Assembly (NCBI RefSeq): GCF_030286555.1
Contig: NZ_JASVWF010000001.1
Location: 1,054,001-1,118,000, forward strand
Length of the DNA: 64,000 bases
Direction: 5' to 3'
Source: Actinomycetospora termitidis
Lineage (GTDB): Bacteria; Actinomycetota; Actinomycetes; Mycobacteriales; Pseudonocardiaceae
Part shown: piece after piece, positions 54,698 through 63,808 of the stretch
How positions within the stretch are numbered: the first letter of the stretch is position 1
How the letters are laid out: each line of letters opens with the position of its first letter
Notes under the pieces: model-generated
Told to the model about the DNA's origin: nothing
The model's database searches: none
The model's input: the letters and a program-made list of their open reading frames with translations, nothing else
Made by a program: the position numbers and the translations under genes

Positions 54698-55983
54698 TCC
54701 ACAGGGGACAGGATGCGCCGCACCAGGTGCATCGCGAGCACCACGGACCGCTCGCGGACGTCGCCCCGCGCGCCGGGCAGCACCGGGTCGCGCACGATCT
54801 CGGCGCCGTCGGCCGTGCGCACGCAGAAGCAGACGTAGCCGACCGGCTTCTCCTCGGTGCCCCCGCCCGGGCCCGCGACACCGCTGATCGCGACCGCGAC
54901 GTCCACGCCGAAGGCGTCGATCGCACCGCGCGCCATGGCCTGCACGGCCTGCGTCGAGACCGCGCCGTGGGTGTCCAGGACCTCCTGCGGGACCCCGAGC
55001 AGGTGCGCCTTCGCCTCGTTCGAGTAGGAGACGATGCCGCCCTGGACGTGCGCGGAGGCCCCGGCCGGCTCGGTGAGCCGGCCGGCCAGCAGGCCGCCGG
55101 TGCAGGACTCCGCCGTGGCGATCGTGTGCCCCTCGAGGAGGTCGAAGAGGAGTTCGTCGATCGTCTGCCCCGTCCGGGAGAAGACCGCGGAGCCGTGCCG
55201 GGCGTCGATCTCGGACACGACGGCGTCGTGCGCGGCCGCGGCGGCCTCGTCCCCGGGACGCCGGCGCAGGTCGACCTCGAGGGCGAAGTCGCGCAGGCAG
55301 GTGGTGATCTCCAGGGGCGTGATATCGGTGCGCTCCCCGGCGGCCCGCAGGGTCGCCGCGATCTCGGACTCCGGCACCCCGAACAGCCGCAGGTGGGTCT
55401 CGGCGAACGGCTCGGTGCGGGCGAGCAGTGCCTGCATCGGCGCGGAGGCCACGGCGTCGTCCCACATGCCCTGGACCTCCCGTGGCGGGCCGGGGAGCAC
55501 CAGCACGGTGGGGCGGAAGCCGTCCCCGGGCGGCACGGCCAGGCCGGGGGCGGTGCCGACCGGCGGGATGGCCGCGGCCCCGCGAGGCACCATGGCCTGC
55601 TTGCGGTTCGCGTCAGCGAGGGCATCGGCGTCCCAGCGCAGCCGGTCGGCGAAGCGGGCGATGATGTCGCCGACGACCTTCTCCATGTGCTCGTCGAGCT
55701 CGAGCGGACGACCGGTGAGGTCGGCGACGACGGCGGCGGTCAGGTCGTCGGCGGTCGGTCCGAGGCCGCCGCTGGTCACCACCAGGTCGAGATCGGCGAG
55801 GGACCGCAGCGCGGCCTCCATCTCCTCCGGCCGGTCGCCGACGAGGACGATCTCGACGACGTCGACGCCGAGCCCGCCGAGGCGCTCGGCGATCCACGGT
55901 CCGTTCGCGTCGCGCACCCGACCCGCCAGCAGCTCGCTCCCGGTGGCGACGATGCCCGCCGTGACCCGTGCTCCCACCGACAT
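54694..55983 (-). CDS. cinA: CinA family nicotinamide-nucleotide amidohydrolase
   Basis: A 429-residue CinA protein. The N-terminal MoeA/MogA-like domain (residues 1-175) has GIVATGSELLAGRVRDANGP and TSGGLGPTADDLTAAVVADL. The C-terminal amidase domain has TIATAESCTGGLLAGRL near residue 285 with the catalytic serine, plus GGIVSYSNEAKAHLLGV and SGVAGPGGGTEEKPVG. It degrades pyridine nucleotides (NMN deamidation or ADP-ribose hydrolysis in relatives). ATG 55983 was chosen; an upstream frame extends to 56025. Confidence 0.93.
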   Translation of the reverse strand: MSVGARVTAGIVATGSELLAGRVRDANGPWIAERLGGLGVDVVEIVLVGDRPEEMEAALRSLADLDLVVTSGGLGPTADDLTAAVVADLTGRPLELDEHMEKVVGDIIARFADRLRWDADALADANRKQAMVPRGAAAIPPVGTAPGLAVPPGDGFRPTVLVLPGPPREVQGMWDDAVASAPMQALLARTEPFAETHLRLFGVPESEIAATLRAAGERTDITPLEITTCLRDFALEVDLRRRPGDEAAAAAHDAVVSEIDARHGSAVFSRTGQTIDELLFDLLEGHTIATAESCTGGLLAGRLTEPAGASAHVQGGIVSYSNEAKAHLLGVPQEVLDTHGAVSTQAVQAMARGAIDAFGVDVAVAISGVAGPGGGTEEKPVGYVCFCVRTADGAEIVRDPVLPGARGDVRERSVVLAMHLVRRILSPVD

Positions 55984-56137
55984 CGCCGGTCCTCCTCGTT
56001 CGTGCGCCGTCCCTGGCGTCCCCATCCCACCAGGGGAGGCGGCGATCCGCCGGACACCGGGGGCTCCGGCGTCACCACGTGTCCGGGAGGTTCCGGAGCG
56101 TCATAGCCTCCGGCCGGTTCGGGCCTCCGGCGGCGGG

Positions 56138-56195
56138 ATTGCTCTCAATGGGTGATACAAGAGGGCACAATCCATTCAGGATTCTTGCGTAGAGT
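56138..56195. promoter_or_regulatory. AT-rich promoter region upstream of the GGDEF-EAL gene
   Basis: An unusually AT-rich stretch for this genome, with the inverted repeat AATCC-ATTCA-GGATT (56168-56182) and a TAGAGT hexamer near 56190 that may be a -10. The 346 bases from 55984 to 56329 hold no other gene. Probably the promoter and a regulator site. Confidence 0.4.
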
Positions 56196-56329
56196 GAGCG
56201 GGTACCTGATGAGGTGACGACGGCGCGCCCCACGGTGGACGCGAGGACGGGGTGAACGCGGATGTCGGCTGCGACGACGCGGGTCCCCGTGCCCCCCGCG
56301 CCGCTCGACGGCCCCGGGAGGACCGGGCG

Positions 56330-58390
56330 GTGAGCGCCCTGGTCCTCACCGCCCTCGTCGTCGTCGTGGTCGCCGTCCTGGCGCTCGTCGTCGTGATCGC
56401 GATGCGTGCCGCGCGGCGCCGTCGCACGTCGGACCTACGCACCCTCGGTGCGGTCGGACGGGCCCTCGCGGCACACGCGAGTCGTCGCGGGACGGACGAC
56501 GGACGGGCCGCGGCGCGCGCCGTGGCCGAGGCGCTGCGCCAGCGGTTCGACGCCCGCCGGGTGGTGATCGCGGTGGCCACGCTCGTCGAGCAGGTCGGGG
56601 TCCCGTTGCCGGACGACCTGCGCGCGGTCGACCTGGTCGCGCCCGACGAGGCCTTCCGCCCGGGCCGCGGTGCGTCGCGGTGGCACCGCCGCTCCGCGCC
56701 CGTCGCGGTCCGCAGCTGGATGCGGGCCCGCGGGACCGCCGAGATCCTCGTCGCCCCGGTGGCCGCCCCGGAGCTCTACGACGCGTCCGGCGAGGCGCAG
56801 CCGCCGGAGGTGGTGCGCTCCCGACGCGGGGTCATCGAGATCCACGAACCGGGTCGCGGCCGTCGGGGCGGGGGACGGCGCATGCCCGGGCGGTCGCGGG
56901 TGCGGGGCGAGCTCGCGCTGCTCGCCACCATCGCCCGCCAGGTCGGTGCGGAGGTCGAGAACACGCGGCTCGAGGCGAGGCTGCGGCGTGACGCGCACCG
57001 CGACCCGCTGACCGACCTGCTCAACCGCTCGGGCTTCCTCCAGGCGACGGCGCGCGAGCTGCACGCCGGCGGGGGCGCGGTGGCCGTCGTCTCCTTCGGG
57101 CTCATCGACCAGGTCAACGACACGCTCGGGCACGCCAGCGGGGAACAGTTCGTCACCCTGGCCGCCCGCCGGCTCGAGGCGGTCTGCGGGAGTGGCCGGG
57201 CCGCGAGCGTGGCTCCGGGGGCACGCCTCGCCGCGCGCCTCGAGGGCGACACGTTCGCCGTCGTCGTCGCGGACGTGGACCCGGAGACCGCCCACCGCAG
57301 TGCGATCGAGATGCGCGACCACCTGGTCCGGCCGCTCGTCGTGGAGGGCATCCCCTTCGAGGCGCCGGTGCTCGTGGGCGTCGCCGCCGCGGGCGTCCCG
57401 GGGCTCGCCGGCGAGCGCGACGGCCACGTCCTCGCCTCCCGGCTCCTCTCCCGCGCCGACATCGCCCTGTCCGCCGCGCGCGAGGGCAGCGGGCCCGTCC
57501 GGTGCTACGAGCCGAGCATGGGGGAGCGGGCCGACCGACGGCTCGCGCTGATCCGCGGCTTCGGACCCGCCGTCACCGACGGGCACCTGCGGGTGCACTA
57601 CCAGCCGACGGTCTCGCTCGAGGGGCGCACCGTGCTCGGGGTGGAGGCGCTCGCCCGCTGGGAGCACCCGGAGCTGGGGGCCCTGCTGCCCGACGAGTTC
57701 GTCCCCGTCCTGGAGGCCACCGGGCAGATCGGGGGACTCACCGAGTTCGTGCTCGACGAGTCGCTCGCGGCGGCCCGGCGGTGGCACGACCGCGGCATGC
57801 GGCTGTCGGTGGCGGTGAACCTCTCGGTGGGCTCGCTCGACGACGGGTTCCCCGACCTCGTCGCCGCGGCCCTGGACCGGCACGGCGTGCCCGCCGAGCT
57901 GCTCATCCTCGAGGTGACCGAGAGCGGGGTGTCCGCGGAGCGGGAGTACGCGCTGCCGGCGCTGCGCCGCCTGCACGCCCTCGGGTGCCGGCTCGCGGTG
58001 GACGACTTCGGGACCGGACAGTCCTCGCTGGCCCACCTGCGCCGGCTCCCCGTCGACACGGTCAAGATCGACAAGAGCTTCGTGCTCGGCATGGGGACCG
58101 AGACCGGCGACGTCGCCGTCGTCCGCGCGATCGTGGAGATGGGACACACGCTCGGGCTGACCGTGGTCGCCGAGGGCGTGGAGAGCGCGGCGGTGCGGAC
58201 CGCCCTGGCCGACATGGGCTGCGACGTGGCGCAGGGCTACCTGGTGTCCAAGCCCCTGCCGGCGGGGTGCCTGGAGCAGTGGCTGGACTCCCTCGCGGAG
58301 GCGGGGGGTGCCCCGCCGGGGGCCGAGGGAGGCCCTGTACGCTGGTCACCACCCACGGGGACGGCGCCCGGCACCACCGGAGCCGCCTGA
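56330..58390 (+). CDS. membrane-anchored GGDEF-EAL protein, cyclic di-GMP phosphodiesterase
   Basis: About 686 residues. GTG 56330 (after GGGAGGA) opens directly into a membrane span, ALVLTALVVVVVAVLALVVV; a GTG at 56252 would add 26 residues. Then a GAF-like region (60-225) and a GGDEF domain with DPLTDLLNRSGFLQ but EGDTF at the signature, so cyclase activity is probably lost. The EAL domain (residues about 425-665) keeps EALAR, NLSVG, EVTES, DDFGTGQSS, KIDKS and VAEGVES, so hydrolysis of cyclic di-GMP is predicted. Confidence 0.9.
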   Translation: MSALVLTALVVVVVAVLALVVVIAMRAARRRRTSDLRTLGAVGRALAAHASRRGTDDGRAAARAVAEALRQRFDARRVVIAVATLVEQVGVPLPDDLRAVDLVAPDEAFRPGRGASRWHRRSAPVAVRSWMRARGTAEILVAPVAAPELYDASGEAQPPEVVRSRRGVIEIHEPGRGRRGGGRRMPGRSRVRGELALLATIARQVGAEVENTRLEARLRRDAHRDPLTDLLNRSGFLQATARELHAGGGAVAVVSFGLIDQVNDTLGHASGEQFVTLAARRLEAVCGSGRAASVAPGARLAARLEGDTFAVVVADVDPETAHRSAIEMRDHLVRPLVVEGIPFEAPVLVGVAAAGVPGLAGERDGHVLASRLLSRADIALSAAREGSGPVRCYEPSMGERADRRLALIRGFGPAVTDGHLRVHYQPTVSLEGRTVLGVEALARWEHPELGALLPDEFVPVLEATGQIGGLTEFVLDESLAAARRWHDRGMRLSVAVNLSVGSLDDGFPDLVAAALDRHGVPAELLILEVTESGVSAEREYALPALRRLHALGCRLAVDDFGTGQSSLAHLRRLPVDTVKIDKSFVLGMGTETGDVAVVRAIVEMGHTLGLTVVAEGVESAAVRTALADMGCDVAQGYLVSKPLPAGCLEQWLDSLAEAGGAPPGAEGGPVRWSPPTGTAPGTTGAA

Positions 58391-58404
58391 CCGGTGGCAG
58401 ACTG

Positions 58405-58477
58405 GCCCCTTTAGCTCAGTCGGCAGAGCGTCTCCATGGTAAGGAGAAGGTCTACGGTTCGATTCCGTAAAGGGGCT
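58405..58477 (+). tRNA. tRNA-Thr (anticodon GGT)
   Basis: GCCCCTT (58405-58411) pairs with AAGGGGC (58470-58476). The anticodon loop ATGGTAA gives GGT. D loop AGCTCAGTCGGCAGAGC and T loop GGTTCGATTCC are standard. CCA is not encoded. Confidence 0.95.
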
Positions 58478-58526
58478 CGGTGACGAGGAGGCCGGCGGGC
58501 TGGGTCCGCCGGTTTCGTCATGCCGT

Positions 58527-58602
58527 GGCGGTGTAGCTCAGGTGGCAGAGCAAACGGCTCATAATCGTTGTGTCGCCGGTTCAAGTCCGGCCACCGCTAC
58601 CA
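58527..58602 (+). tRNA. tRNA-Met (elongator, anticodon CAT)
   Basis: GGCGGTG (58527-58533) pairs with CACCGCT (58592-58598), with one G-U. The anticodon loop CTCATAA gives CAT. D and T loops are standard. CCA is encoded (58600-58602). It lies 40 bases before rpmG. Confidence 0.94.
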
Positions 58603-58642
58603 GATCCGATGCAGTAGCAGTAGTTCTCGAAAGGACACTCCC

Positions 58643-58807
58643 ATGGCCGCAACCGACGTGCGCCCGAAGATCACGCTCGCGTGCGAGGAGTGCAAGAACC
58701 GCAACTACATCACGCGCAAGAACCGGCGGAACGACCCCGACCGGCTCACGCTGAAGAAGTTCTGCCCGAACTGCGGCACGCACCGCGGGCACCGCGAGAC
58801 CCGCTGA
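58643..58807 (+). CDS. rpmG: 50S ribosomal protein L33
   Basis: A 54-residue ribosomal protein, zinc-binding (C+) form: [17 protein letters not shown] and [17 protein letters not shown] hold the two CxxC pairs. ATG 58643 follows AAGGACACTCCC. Many actinobacteria have a zinc-free paralogue used under zinc limitation; this copy keeps the cysteines. It lies 15 bases before hadA, the same order as in Mycobacterium. Confidence 0.96.
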   Translation: MAATDVRPKITLACEECKNRNYITRKNRRNDPDRLTLKKFCPNCGTHRGHRETR

Positions 58808-58822
58808 CCGGAACGCCCCGCC

Positions 58823-59272
58823 GTGCCGCTGGACGCCTCCTTCGTCGGCCGGACCTGGCCGGCGCGGACCTACCGGGTCGGCGCCGAGAAGGTCCGTGAG
58901 TTCGCGCTGGCCGTCGGGGCCACCGATCCGGTGCACACCGACGCCGAGGCGGCCCGGGCCGCCGGGCACGCGGACGTCCTCGCGCCGCCGACCTTCCCGG
59001 TGGTCTTCACCTGGGAGGCGACGCGGGAGGTCGTCGACGACCCGGCGCTCGGGCTCGACTTCTCCCGTGTGGTGCACCGGGACCAGTCGTTCGAGCTGCA
59101 CCGCCCGGTCGTGGCCGGTGACGTCCTGACGACCGTCGTGAGCGTCGCGGAGATCAAGGAACTGGCGGGCAACGACGTCGTCACCTTCCGGTGCGACGTC
59201 ACCGATCCCGACGGGGAGCCGGTGCTGGTCAGCACGGCGACGCTCGTCGGACGGGCCGGGGAGGCGTCGTGA
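58823..59272 (+). CDS. hadA: MaoC-like (3R)-hydroxyacyl-ACP dehydratase subunit HadA
   Basis: A 149-residue hotdog protein, the substrate-binding partner subunit of the FAS-II type dehydratase HadAB. VGRTWPARTYRVGAEKVREF and ATDPVHTDAEAARAAGHADV resemble mycobacterial HadA, and LAPPTFPVVFTWEA and SRVVHRDQSFELHRPVVAGD follow. The complete DxxxxH catalytic pair is in HadB. GTG 58823. It overlaps hadB by 4 bases. In bacteria lacking mycolic acids it may serve ordinary fatty-acid or lipid synthesis. Confidence 0.92.
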   Translation: MPLDASFVGRTWPARTYRVGAEKVREFALAVGATDPVHTDAEAARAAGHADVLAPPTFPVVFTWEATREVVDDPALGLDFSRVVHRDQSFELHRPVVAGDVLTTVVSVAEIKELAGNDVVTFRCDVTDPDGEPVLVSTATLVGRAGEAS

Positions 59273-59688
59273 GTCTCCCCGCGGTCGCCGTCGGCGACGA
59301 GCTCGAGGGTCGGCCGGTCACCGTCACCCGCGCCGACCTGGTGCGCTACGCGGGCGCCTCGGGCGACCTCAACCCGATCCACTGGAACGAGCGCACCGCC
59401 ACCGCGGTCGGCCTCCCCGGCGTCATCGCCCACGGGATGCTCACGATGGCCCTGGCCGCGCAGTTCGTGGCCGACTGGGCGGGCGACCCCGCCGCGGTCC
59501 GGTCCTTCTCCACCCGCTTCACCCGCCCCGTCGTCGTCCCGGACGACGACCAGGGCGCGACCGTCACGCTCGGCGCGACCGTCAAGGCCGTCGACGACGA
59601 CGGCTCGGTGACCCTCGGGGTGACGGCCCTGGGCCCGGACGGCAAGGCCGTGCTGGGCAAGGCGCTCGCGGTCGTCCGCGCCCGCTGA
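59269..59688 (+). CDS. hadB: MaoC-like (3R)-hydroxyacyl-ACP dehydratase subunit HadB
   Basis: The catalytic hotdog subunit, 139 residues. The hydratase-2 motif YAGASGDLNPIHWNERTATA near residue 25 has the catalytic Asp and His. GVIAHGMLTMALAAQFVADW near residue 48 is also typical. GTG 59269 overlaps the hadA stop. In Mycobacterium hadC and then tRNA-Trp, secE and nusG follow. Here no hadC is present; a palindromic repeat and two reverse-strand genes fill the position. Confidence 0.93.
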   Translation: MSLPAVAVGDELEGRPVTVTRADLVRYAGASGDLNPIHWNERTATAVGLPGVIAHGMLTMALAAQFVADWAGDPAAVRSFSTRFTRPVVVPDDDQGATVTLGATVKAVDDDGSVTLGVTALGPDGKAVLGKALAVVRAR

Positions 59689-59706
59689 CGCGTCTCGCTC
59701 CCTTCC

Positions 59707-59757
59707 GATCGAACGGCACCCTCGCAGCTTCTATGCGCGCGAGAGTGCCGTTCGTTC
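59707..59757. repeat. 51-bp palindromic repeat, copy 4
   Basis: Arms GATCGAACGGCACCCTCGC and GCGAGAGTGCCGTTCGTTC, centre AGCTTCTATGC, same orientation as copy 2. It lies between two convergent gene ends (hadB 59688, SGNH hydrolase 59776). Confidence 0.9.
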
Positions 59758-59775
59758 GCTCCGGGGCGGCTCCGC

Positions 59776-60657
59776 TCACTCCGCCGCGGCGTCCGCCAGC
59801 GTCTCCACCACCGCGCGCGAGGTGGCCTCGGACCCGGCCGCGTTCGGGTGGAACGGGTAGGCCGGGGCGGTCGGCACCAGGCCCTCGACCCACTTCACGC
59901 CGGGTGCCTGGCAGAAGTCGTGGCCGACCGACGGGCCGGCGGTGTCCACCCAGGTCGCGTCGCCCGCCGCGGCCGAGCGCTCGAGGCGCGTGTTGAGCTC
60001 GGTGAGGATGCCGCGCAGGTAGGCGACGTCACCCGGCGCAATGGGCACGGCCGGGTAGCAGCCGAACCCGGACGCGGGCAGGACGGACGGGTAGCCGACC
60101 AGTGCGACCCGGGCCTCCGGCGCGCGCCGGTGCACCTCGCGCAGCACCCGGGCGAGCGTCGGGCCGAGGGCGGCGATCCGGGCCCGGAGCTGGTCGGTGC
60201 CGCCGGCGGTGTAGCGGTCCCGGCAGGGCGTCCCGACGGGGAGGGCGGAGAGGCACGTCCGCACGATCTCGGCGAAGCCGATGTCGTTGCCGCCGATCCC
60301 GATCGTCACCAGCGCGGTGTCCCGGGTCAGCGCCGAGAACTGCGGCGGGTTGGTGCCCGCGTTCGTGCGCTGGGCGGTCCGGAACCCGTCGGTGGTCGCC
60401 CCGGAACAGCTCACGTCCGTGAGCGGGACGCCGAGCCGCTCCGCGACGAGGTGCGGGTAGTTCGTGACCGAGCGCAGACAGCCGATCGGGCTCCCGGCGT
60501 TCGTCCCGGTCAGCGGGGCCGAGGTGTAGGAGTCACCGAGGGCGACGTAGGGCCCGGTGGGTGGGCCGCCCTCCTGGGCGGAGGCCACCCCACCGCCCGC
60601 GAGGACGAGCCCCGTGACGACGCACCCGACCAGCATCGACCGCCACGTCCGCCGCAC
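59776..60657 (-). CDS. secreted SGNH/GDSL hydrolase
   Basis: A 293-residue esterase/lipase-like protein. The N-terminus (RRTWRSMLVGCVVTGLVLAG, then GVASAQEG) is a signal peptide, so it is probably secreted. Block I is YVALGDSYTSAP with the catalytic serine, followed by GIGGNDIGF (Gly and Asn blocks), and block V is YPFHPNAAGSEA with Asp/His. Cysteines near 60, 74, 132 and 145 suggest disulfides. GTG 60657 chosen; an ATG at 60636 is also possible. The substrate is unknown. Confidence 0.9.
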   Translation of the reverse strand: MRRTWRSMLVGCVVTGLVLAGGGVASAQEGGPPTGPYVALGDSYTSAPLTGTNAGSPIGCLRSVTNYPHLVAERLGVPLTDVSCSGATTDGFRTAQRTNAGTNPPQFSALTRDTALVTIGIGGNDIGFAEIVRTCLSALPVGTPCRDRYTAGGTDQLRARIAALGPTLARVLREVHRRAPEARVALVGYPSVLPASGFGCYPAVPIAPGDVAYLRGILTELNTRLERSAAAGDATWVDTAGPSVGHDFCQAPGVKWVEGLVPTAPAYPFHPNAAGSEATSRAVVETLADAAAE

Positions 60658-60704
60658 CCACGCTCCACCCGTCGTCCCGAACCGCTGCCGGGACCGAGGA
60701 TCTC

Positions 60705-61958
60705 TCAGGACATCTCGGCGAGGAGATCGCCCATCCGGCTGACTCCGGCCCGGAGGTCGTCGTCGCCCAGGGCGTACGAGAGCCGGAAGTACCCCGGCGT
60801 CCCGAAGGCCTCGCCCGGGACGACCGCCACCTCGGCGTGCTCGAGGATCGCGGCGGCGAGGTCGACGGAGGTCTTCGGCCGCTCGCCGCGCAGCTCCTTG
60901 CCGAGCAGGCCCTGCACGTCGGCGTACACGTAGAAGGCGCCCTTCGGCGTGGGGCACTCGACCCCGTCGATGGCGGAGAGCATCTCCACGATGGTGCGCC
61001 GGCGGCGGTCGAACGCCGCGCGCATCTCCTCGACCGCGTCCAGCGGGCCGGAGACGGCGGCCAGGGCCGCTCGCTGTGCGACGTTGCAGACGTTGGAGGT
61101 GACGTGCGACTGCATGTTCGCGGCCGCCTTGATGACGTCGGCCGGCCCGATCAGCCAGCCCACGCGCCACCCGGTCATCGCGTAGGTCTTCGCGACCCCG
61201 TTCACCACGATGCAGCGGTCGGCGAGCTCGGGCACGGCCACCGGCATCGAGACGTGCTCGGCGCCGTCGTAGACCAGGTGCTCGTAGATCTCGTCGGCGA
61301 TCACCCAGATGCCGTGCTCGACGGCCCAGCGCCCGACGGCCTCGACGAGCTCGCGGGGGGCGACCGCGCCCGTCGGGTTCGACGGCGAGCACCACAGCAG
61401 CACCTTGGTGCGCGGGGTCCGCTTCGCCTCGAGCGCCTCGACGGTGGGCAGGAAGCCGGTCGAGGCGTCGGTGTCGACCTGCACCGGGTCCCCGCCGGCC
61501 ATCCGCGCGGCCTCCGGGTAGGTGGTCCAGAACGGCGCGGGGAGCAGGACCTCGTCGCCCGGGTCGACGATCGTCGCGAAGGCCTCGAAGACCGCCTGCT
61601 TCCCGCCGTTGGTGATCAGCACCTGGGACGCGGCGACCTCCCAGCCGGAGTCGCGCAGCGTCTTCGCGGCCACGGCCTCGCGCAGCTCGGGCAGGCCACC
61701 CGCCGGGGTGTAGCGGTGGTTCTTCGGGTCGCTGCACGCGGCGACCGCGGCGTCGACGACCGGCTGCGGCGTGGGGAAGTCCGGCTCGCCCGCACCGAAC
61801 CCGATCACCGGCCGGCCGGCGGCCTTGAGGGCCTTCGCCTTCGCATCCACGGCCAGCGTCGCCGACTCCGCGATCCCGCCGATGCGCTCGGAGATGCGAC
61901 GGTCGGTGGCGGCGGGAGCGAGGCCTCCGGAGGACGACGAGGACGTGACTGCGGTCAT
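60705..61958 (-). CDS. aspC: aspartate aminotransferase (class I)
   Basis: PLP-dependent aminotransferase of 417 residues. The PLP lysine is in [19 protein letters not shown] near residue 253. [49 protein letters not shown] and [16 protein letters not shown] are the usual landmarks. It is the actinobacterial type I-gamma aspartate aminotransferase, linking the citric-acid cycle to aspartate; a prephenate activity is possible in relatives. ATG 61958. Divergent from tRNA-Trp. Confidence 0.93.
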   Translation of the reverse strand: MTAVTSSSSSGGLAPAATDRRISERIGGIAESATLAVDAKAKALKAAGRPVIGFGAGEPDFPTPQPVVDAAVAACSDPKNHRYTPAGGLPELREAVAAKTLRDSGWEVAASQVLITNGGKQAVFEAFATIVDPGDEVLLPAPFWTTYPEAARMAGGDPVQVDTDASTGFLPTVEALEAKRTPRTKVLLWCSPSNPTGAVAPRELVEAVGRWAVEHGIWVIADEIYEHLVYDGAEHVSMPVAVPELADRCIVVNGVAKTYAMTGWRVGWLIGPADVIKAAANMQSHVTSNVCNVAQRAALAAVSGPLDAVEEMRAAFDRRRRTIVEMLSAIDGVECPTPKGAFYVYADVQGLLGKELRGERPKTSVDLAAAILEHAEVAVVPGEAFGTPGYFRLSYALGDDDLRAGVSRMGDLLAEMS

Positions 61959-62050
61959 GTCATGGGATTCTCCCACCCGCGCCGCGTCGGACCCCGGGCA
62001 GGTCGCCGGGACCGGCAGGGGGAGCCGGGAACCCCGTCGACGGGGTGCCG

Positions 62051-62056
62051 TAGCAT
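62051..62056 (+). promoter_or_regulatory. possible -10 element (TAGCAT) of tRNA-Trp/secE unit
   Basis: TAGCAT, 90 bases before tRNA-Trp, is a good actinobacterial -10 hexamer in the 188-base gap after aspC. The -35 is not clear. Confidence 0.45.
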
Positions 62057-62146
62057 GGTGTGCACAGGGCGATGAGTCCTCGGTTCGGCGTGCGTGCGCA
62101 CCCGGGTCGGGTCCTCCTCGCCCGGCGGCTCCCGACGGGCCGCCAC

Positions 62147-62219
<73 letters not shown>

Positions 62220-62300
62220 CAGCGCGACCGTGCAGGATCGAGGACGGCGCCCCGCGACCCGCAGGTCGGTCCGCGGGAGGCCCGGGGTGAGGACGGAACA

Positions 62301-62672
62301 GTGAGCGAGGACCGCAGCGGCCGTGGGGCCGACCGGCCCGACGGCGACGACGCGCGTCCCACCACCGCCGCGGGTCGTCGTCGTCGTGCCGGCGACGGCG
62401 GGGACACCTCCTCGGGCTCGTCGGTCGCCACCAAGGGCTCGCCGACCCCGTCGCGGGACGGCCGCCCGTCCGGGTCCGAGGGCAACGTCCTGCAGCGGCT
62501 GCGCCGGTTCCTGCGGGAGGTCGTCGCCGAGCTGCGGAAGGTCCACTGGCCCACGCGTCGGCAGATCGTCGTGTACACGGTGGTGGTCCTGGTCTTCGTG
62601 GCCTTCATGGTCACGCTGGTGGGCCTGCTGGACGTCGGTTTCCAGAAGCTGACGTTCACGCTGTTCGGCTGA
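62301..62672 (+). CDS. secE: preprotein translocase subunit SecE
   Basis: Membrane subunit of the SecYEG channel, 123 residues. The last 60 residues are the conserved SecE core: [20 protein letters not shown] (amphipathic helix with KVxWP), then one membrane span [19 protein letters not shown]. The N-terminal 65 residues are a charged, low-complexity extension common in actinobacteria. GTG 62301 follows GAGGACGGAACA. It is 61 bases before nusG. Confidence 0.95.
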   Translation: MSEDRSGRGADRPDGDDARPTTAAGRRRRAGDGGDTSSGSSVATKGSPTPSRDGRPSGSEGNVLQRLRRFLREVVAELRKVHWPTRRQIVVYTVVVLVFVAFMVTLVGLLDVGFQKLTFTLFG

Positions 62673-62733
62673 TCGCACGCCGGCACGTCCCGTGCGGTCC
62701 ACCGCCGCGCACCCGAAGGAAGTGAGACGAGAA

Positions 62734-63744
62734 GTGACCTCCGCAGATGTCCCCGCCACCGGGCCCGAGGGCGGCGAGCCCGAGCTCGTGGGCGAGTCCC
62801 GCACACGTGGCGTGATCGTGCGCGAGGGCTCGGACCTGAGCACCGAGGAGGCCCCGGCGACCCTCGACGACGCCGAGGTCGCCCGCGCCGCCGCGCAGGC
62901 CCGCGAGGAGTCCGACGCGGATGCCGAGGACACCGATCCCGAGCACGACCCCGAGGCCGACCTGGCCGCCGCCCGCGAGGCGCTCGGCGGCCCGACCGGC
63001 GACGGGGACGACGAGCCGGAGGATCAGGCCGTCACCACGGCCGACGAGACCGCGGTGGGCGCCGAGGGTGCCCCGGCGGAGGAGCCCGTCGCCGAGGTCG
63101 AGCCCGACGAGCCCGAGGACCCGGTCCAGGCCCTCAAGGACTCGCTGCGCCTGGCGCCCGGCGACTGGTACGTCGTGCACTCCTACGCCGGCTACGAGAA
63201 CAAGGTGAAGACCAACCTCGAGACGCGCGTGCAGACGCTCGACGTCGAGGACTTCATCTTCCAGGTCGAGGTGCCCACCGAGGAGGTCACCGAGATCAAG
63301 AACGGCCAGCGCAAGCAGGTCCAGCGCAAGGTCCTGCCCGGCTACATCCTCGTGCGGATGGACCTCAACGACGCCTCGTGGAGCGCGGTGCGCAACACGC
63401 CCGGCGTCACCGGGTTCGTCGGGGCGACGTCGCGGCCCTCGCCGCTGACCCTCGACGAGGTCGTGAAGTTCCTGCTGCCGCGCCAGGAGGCCCCGGCGAA
63501 GAAGGCCAAGGGCGGCGCCGACGGGACGTCCGGGACGTCCGCGGCCGCCGCGAGCGGGCCGGCGCCGGTCGAGGTCGACTTCGAGGTCGGCGAGTCGGTC
63601 ACCGTCATGGACGGGCCGTTCGCGACGCTGCCGGCGAGCATCTCCGAGGTCAACGTCGACGCCCAGAAGGTCAAGGTCCTGGTGTCGATCTTCGGCCGCG
63701 AGACCCCGGTGGAGCTGGGCTTCAACCAGGTGTCGAAGATTTGA
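62734..63744 (+). CDS. nusG: transcription termination/antitermination factor NusG
   Basis: Conserved transcription factor binding RNA polymerase and Rho, 336 residues. The NGN domain starts at [20 protein letters not shown] near residue 143 and carries [13 protein letters not shown]; the KOW domain reads [20 protein letters not shown] near residue 285. An acidic N-terminal extension of about 130 residues (Glu/Asp/Ala-rich) and a Gly/Ala-rich insert near 255-280 are typical of actinobacteria. GTG 62734 follows GGAAGTGAG. Confidence 0.96.
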   Translation: MTSADVPATGPEGGEPELVGESRTRGVIVREGSDLSTEEAPATLDDAEVARAAAQAREESDADAEDTDPEHDPEADLAAAREALGGPTGDGDDEPEDQAVTTADETAVGAEGAPAEEPVAEVEPDEPEDPVQALKDSLRLAPGDWYVVHSYAGYENKVKTNLETRVQTLDVEDFIFQVEVPTEEVTEIKNGQRKQVQRKVLPGYILVRMDLNDASWSAVRNTPGVTGFVGATSRPSPLTLDEVVKFLLPRQEAPAKKAKGGADGTSGTSAAAASGPAPVEVDFEVGESVTVMDGPFATLPASISEVNVDAQKVKVLVSIFGRETPVELGFNQVSKI

Positions 63745-63750
63745 GTCGTC

Positions 63751-63772
63751 CTCCCGGAGTCCGGTCCGGGAG
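63751..63772 (+). promoter_or_regulatory. hairpin between nusG and rplK
   Basis: CTCCCGG pairs with CCGGGAG across an 8-base loop, 7 bases after the nusG stop. It may be an attenuator or a weak terminator in front of the rplKA operon. Confidence 0.45.
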
Positions 63773-63782
63773 GCGAGCCCCG

Positions 63783-63806
63783 ATGAAGAACGTGAGGAAG
63801 TCCTAG
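63783..63806 (+). CDS. possible 7-residue leader peptide before rplK
   Basis: ATG AAG AAC GTG AGG AAG TCC TAG encodes MKNVRKS. It follows GGGAGG at 63768-63773, and its stop lies 2 bases before the rplK ATG, so coupling is possible. It could equally be chance. Confidence 0.25.
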   Translation: MKNVRKS

Positions 63807-63808
63807 GG

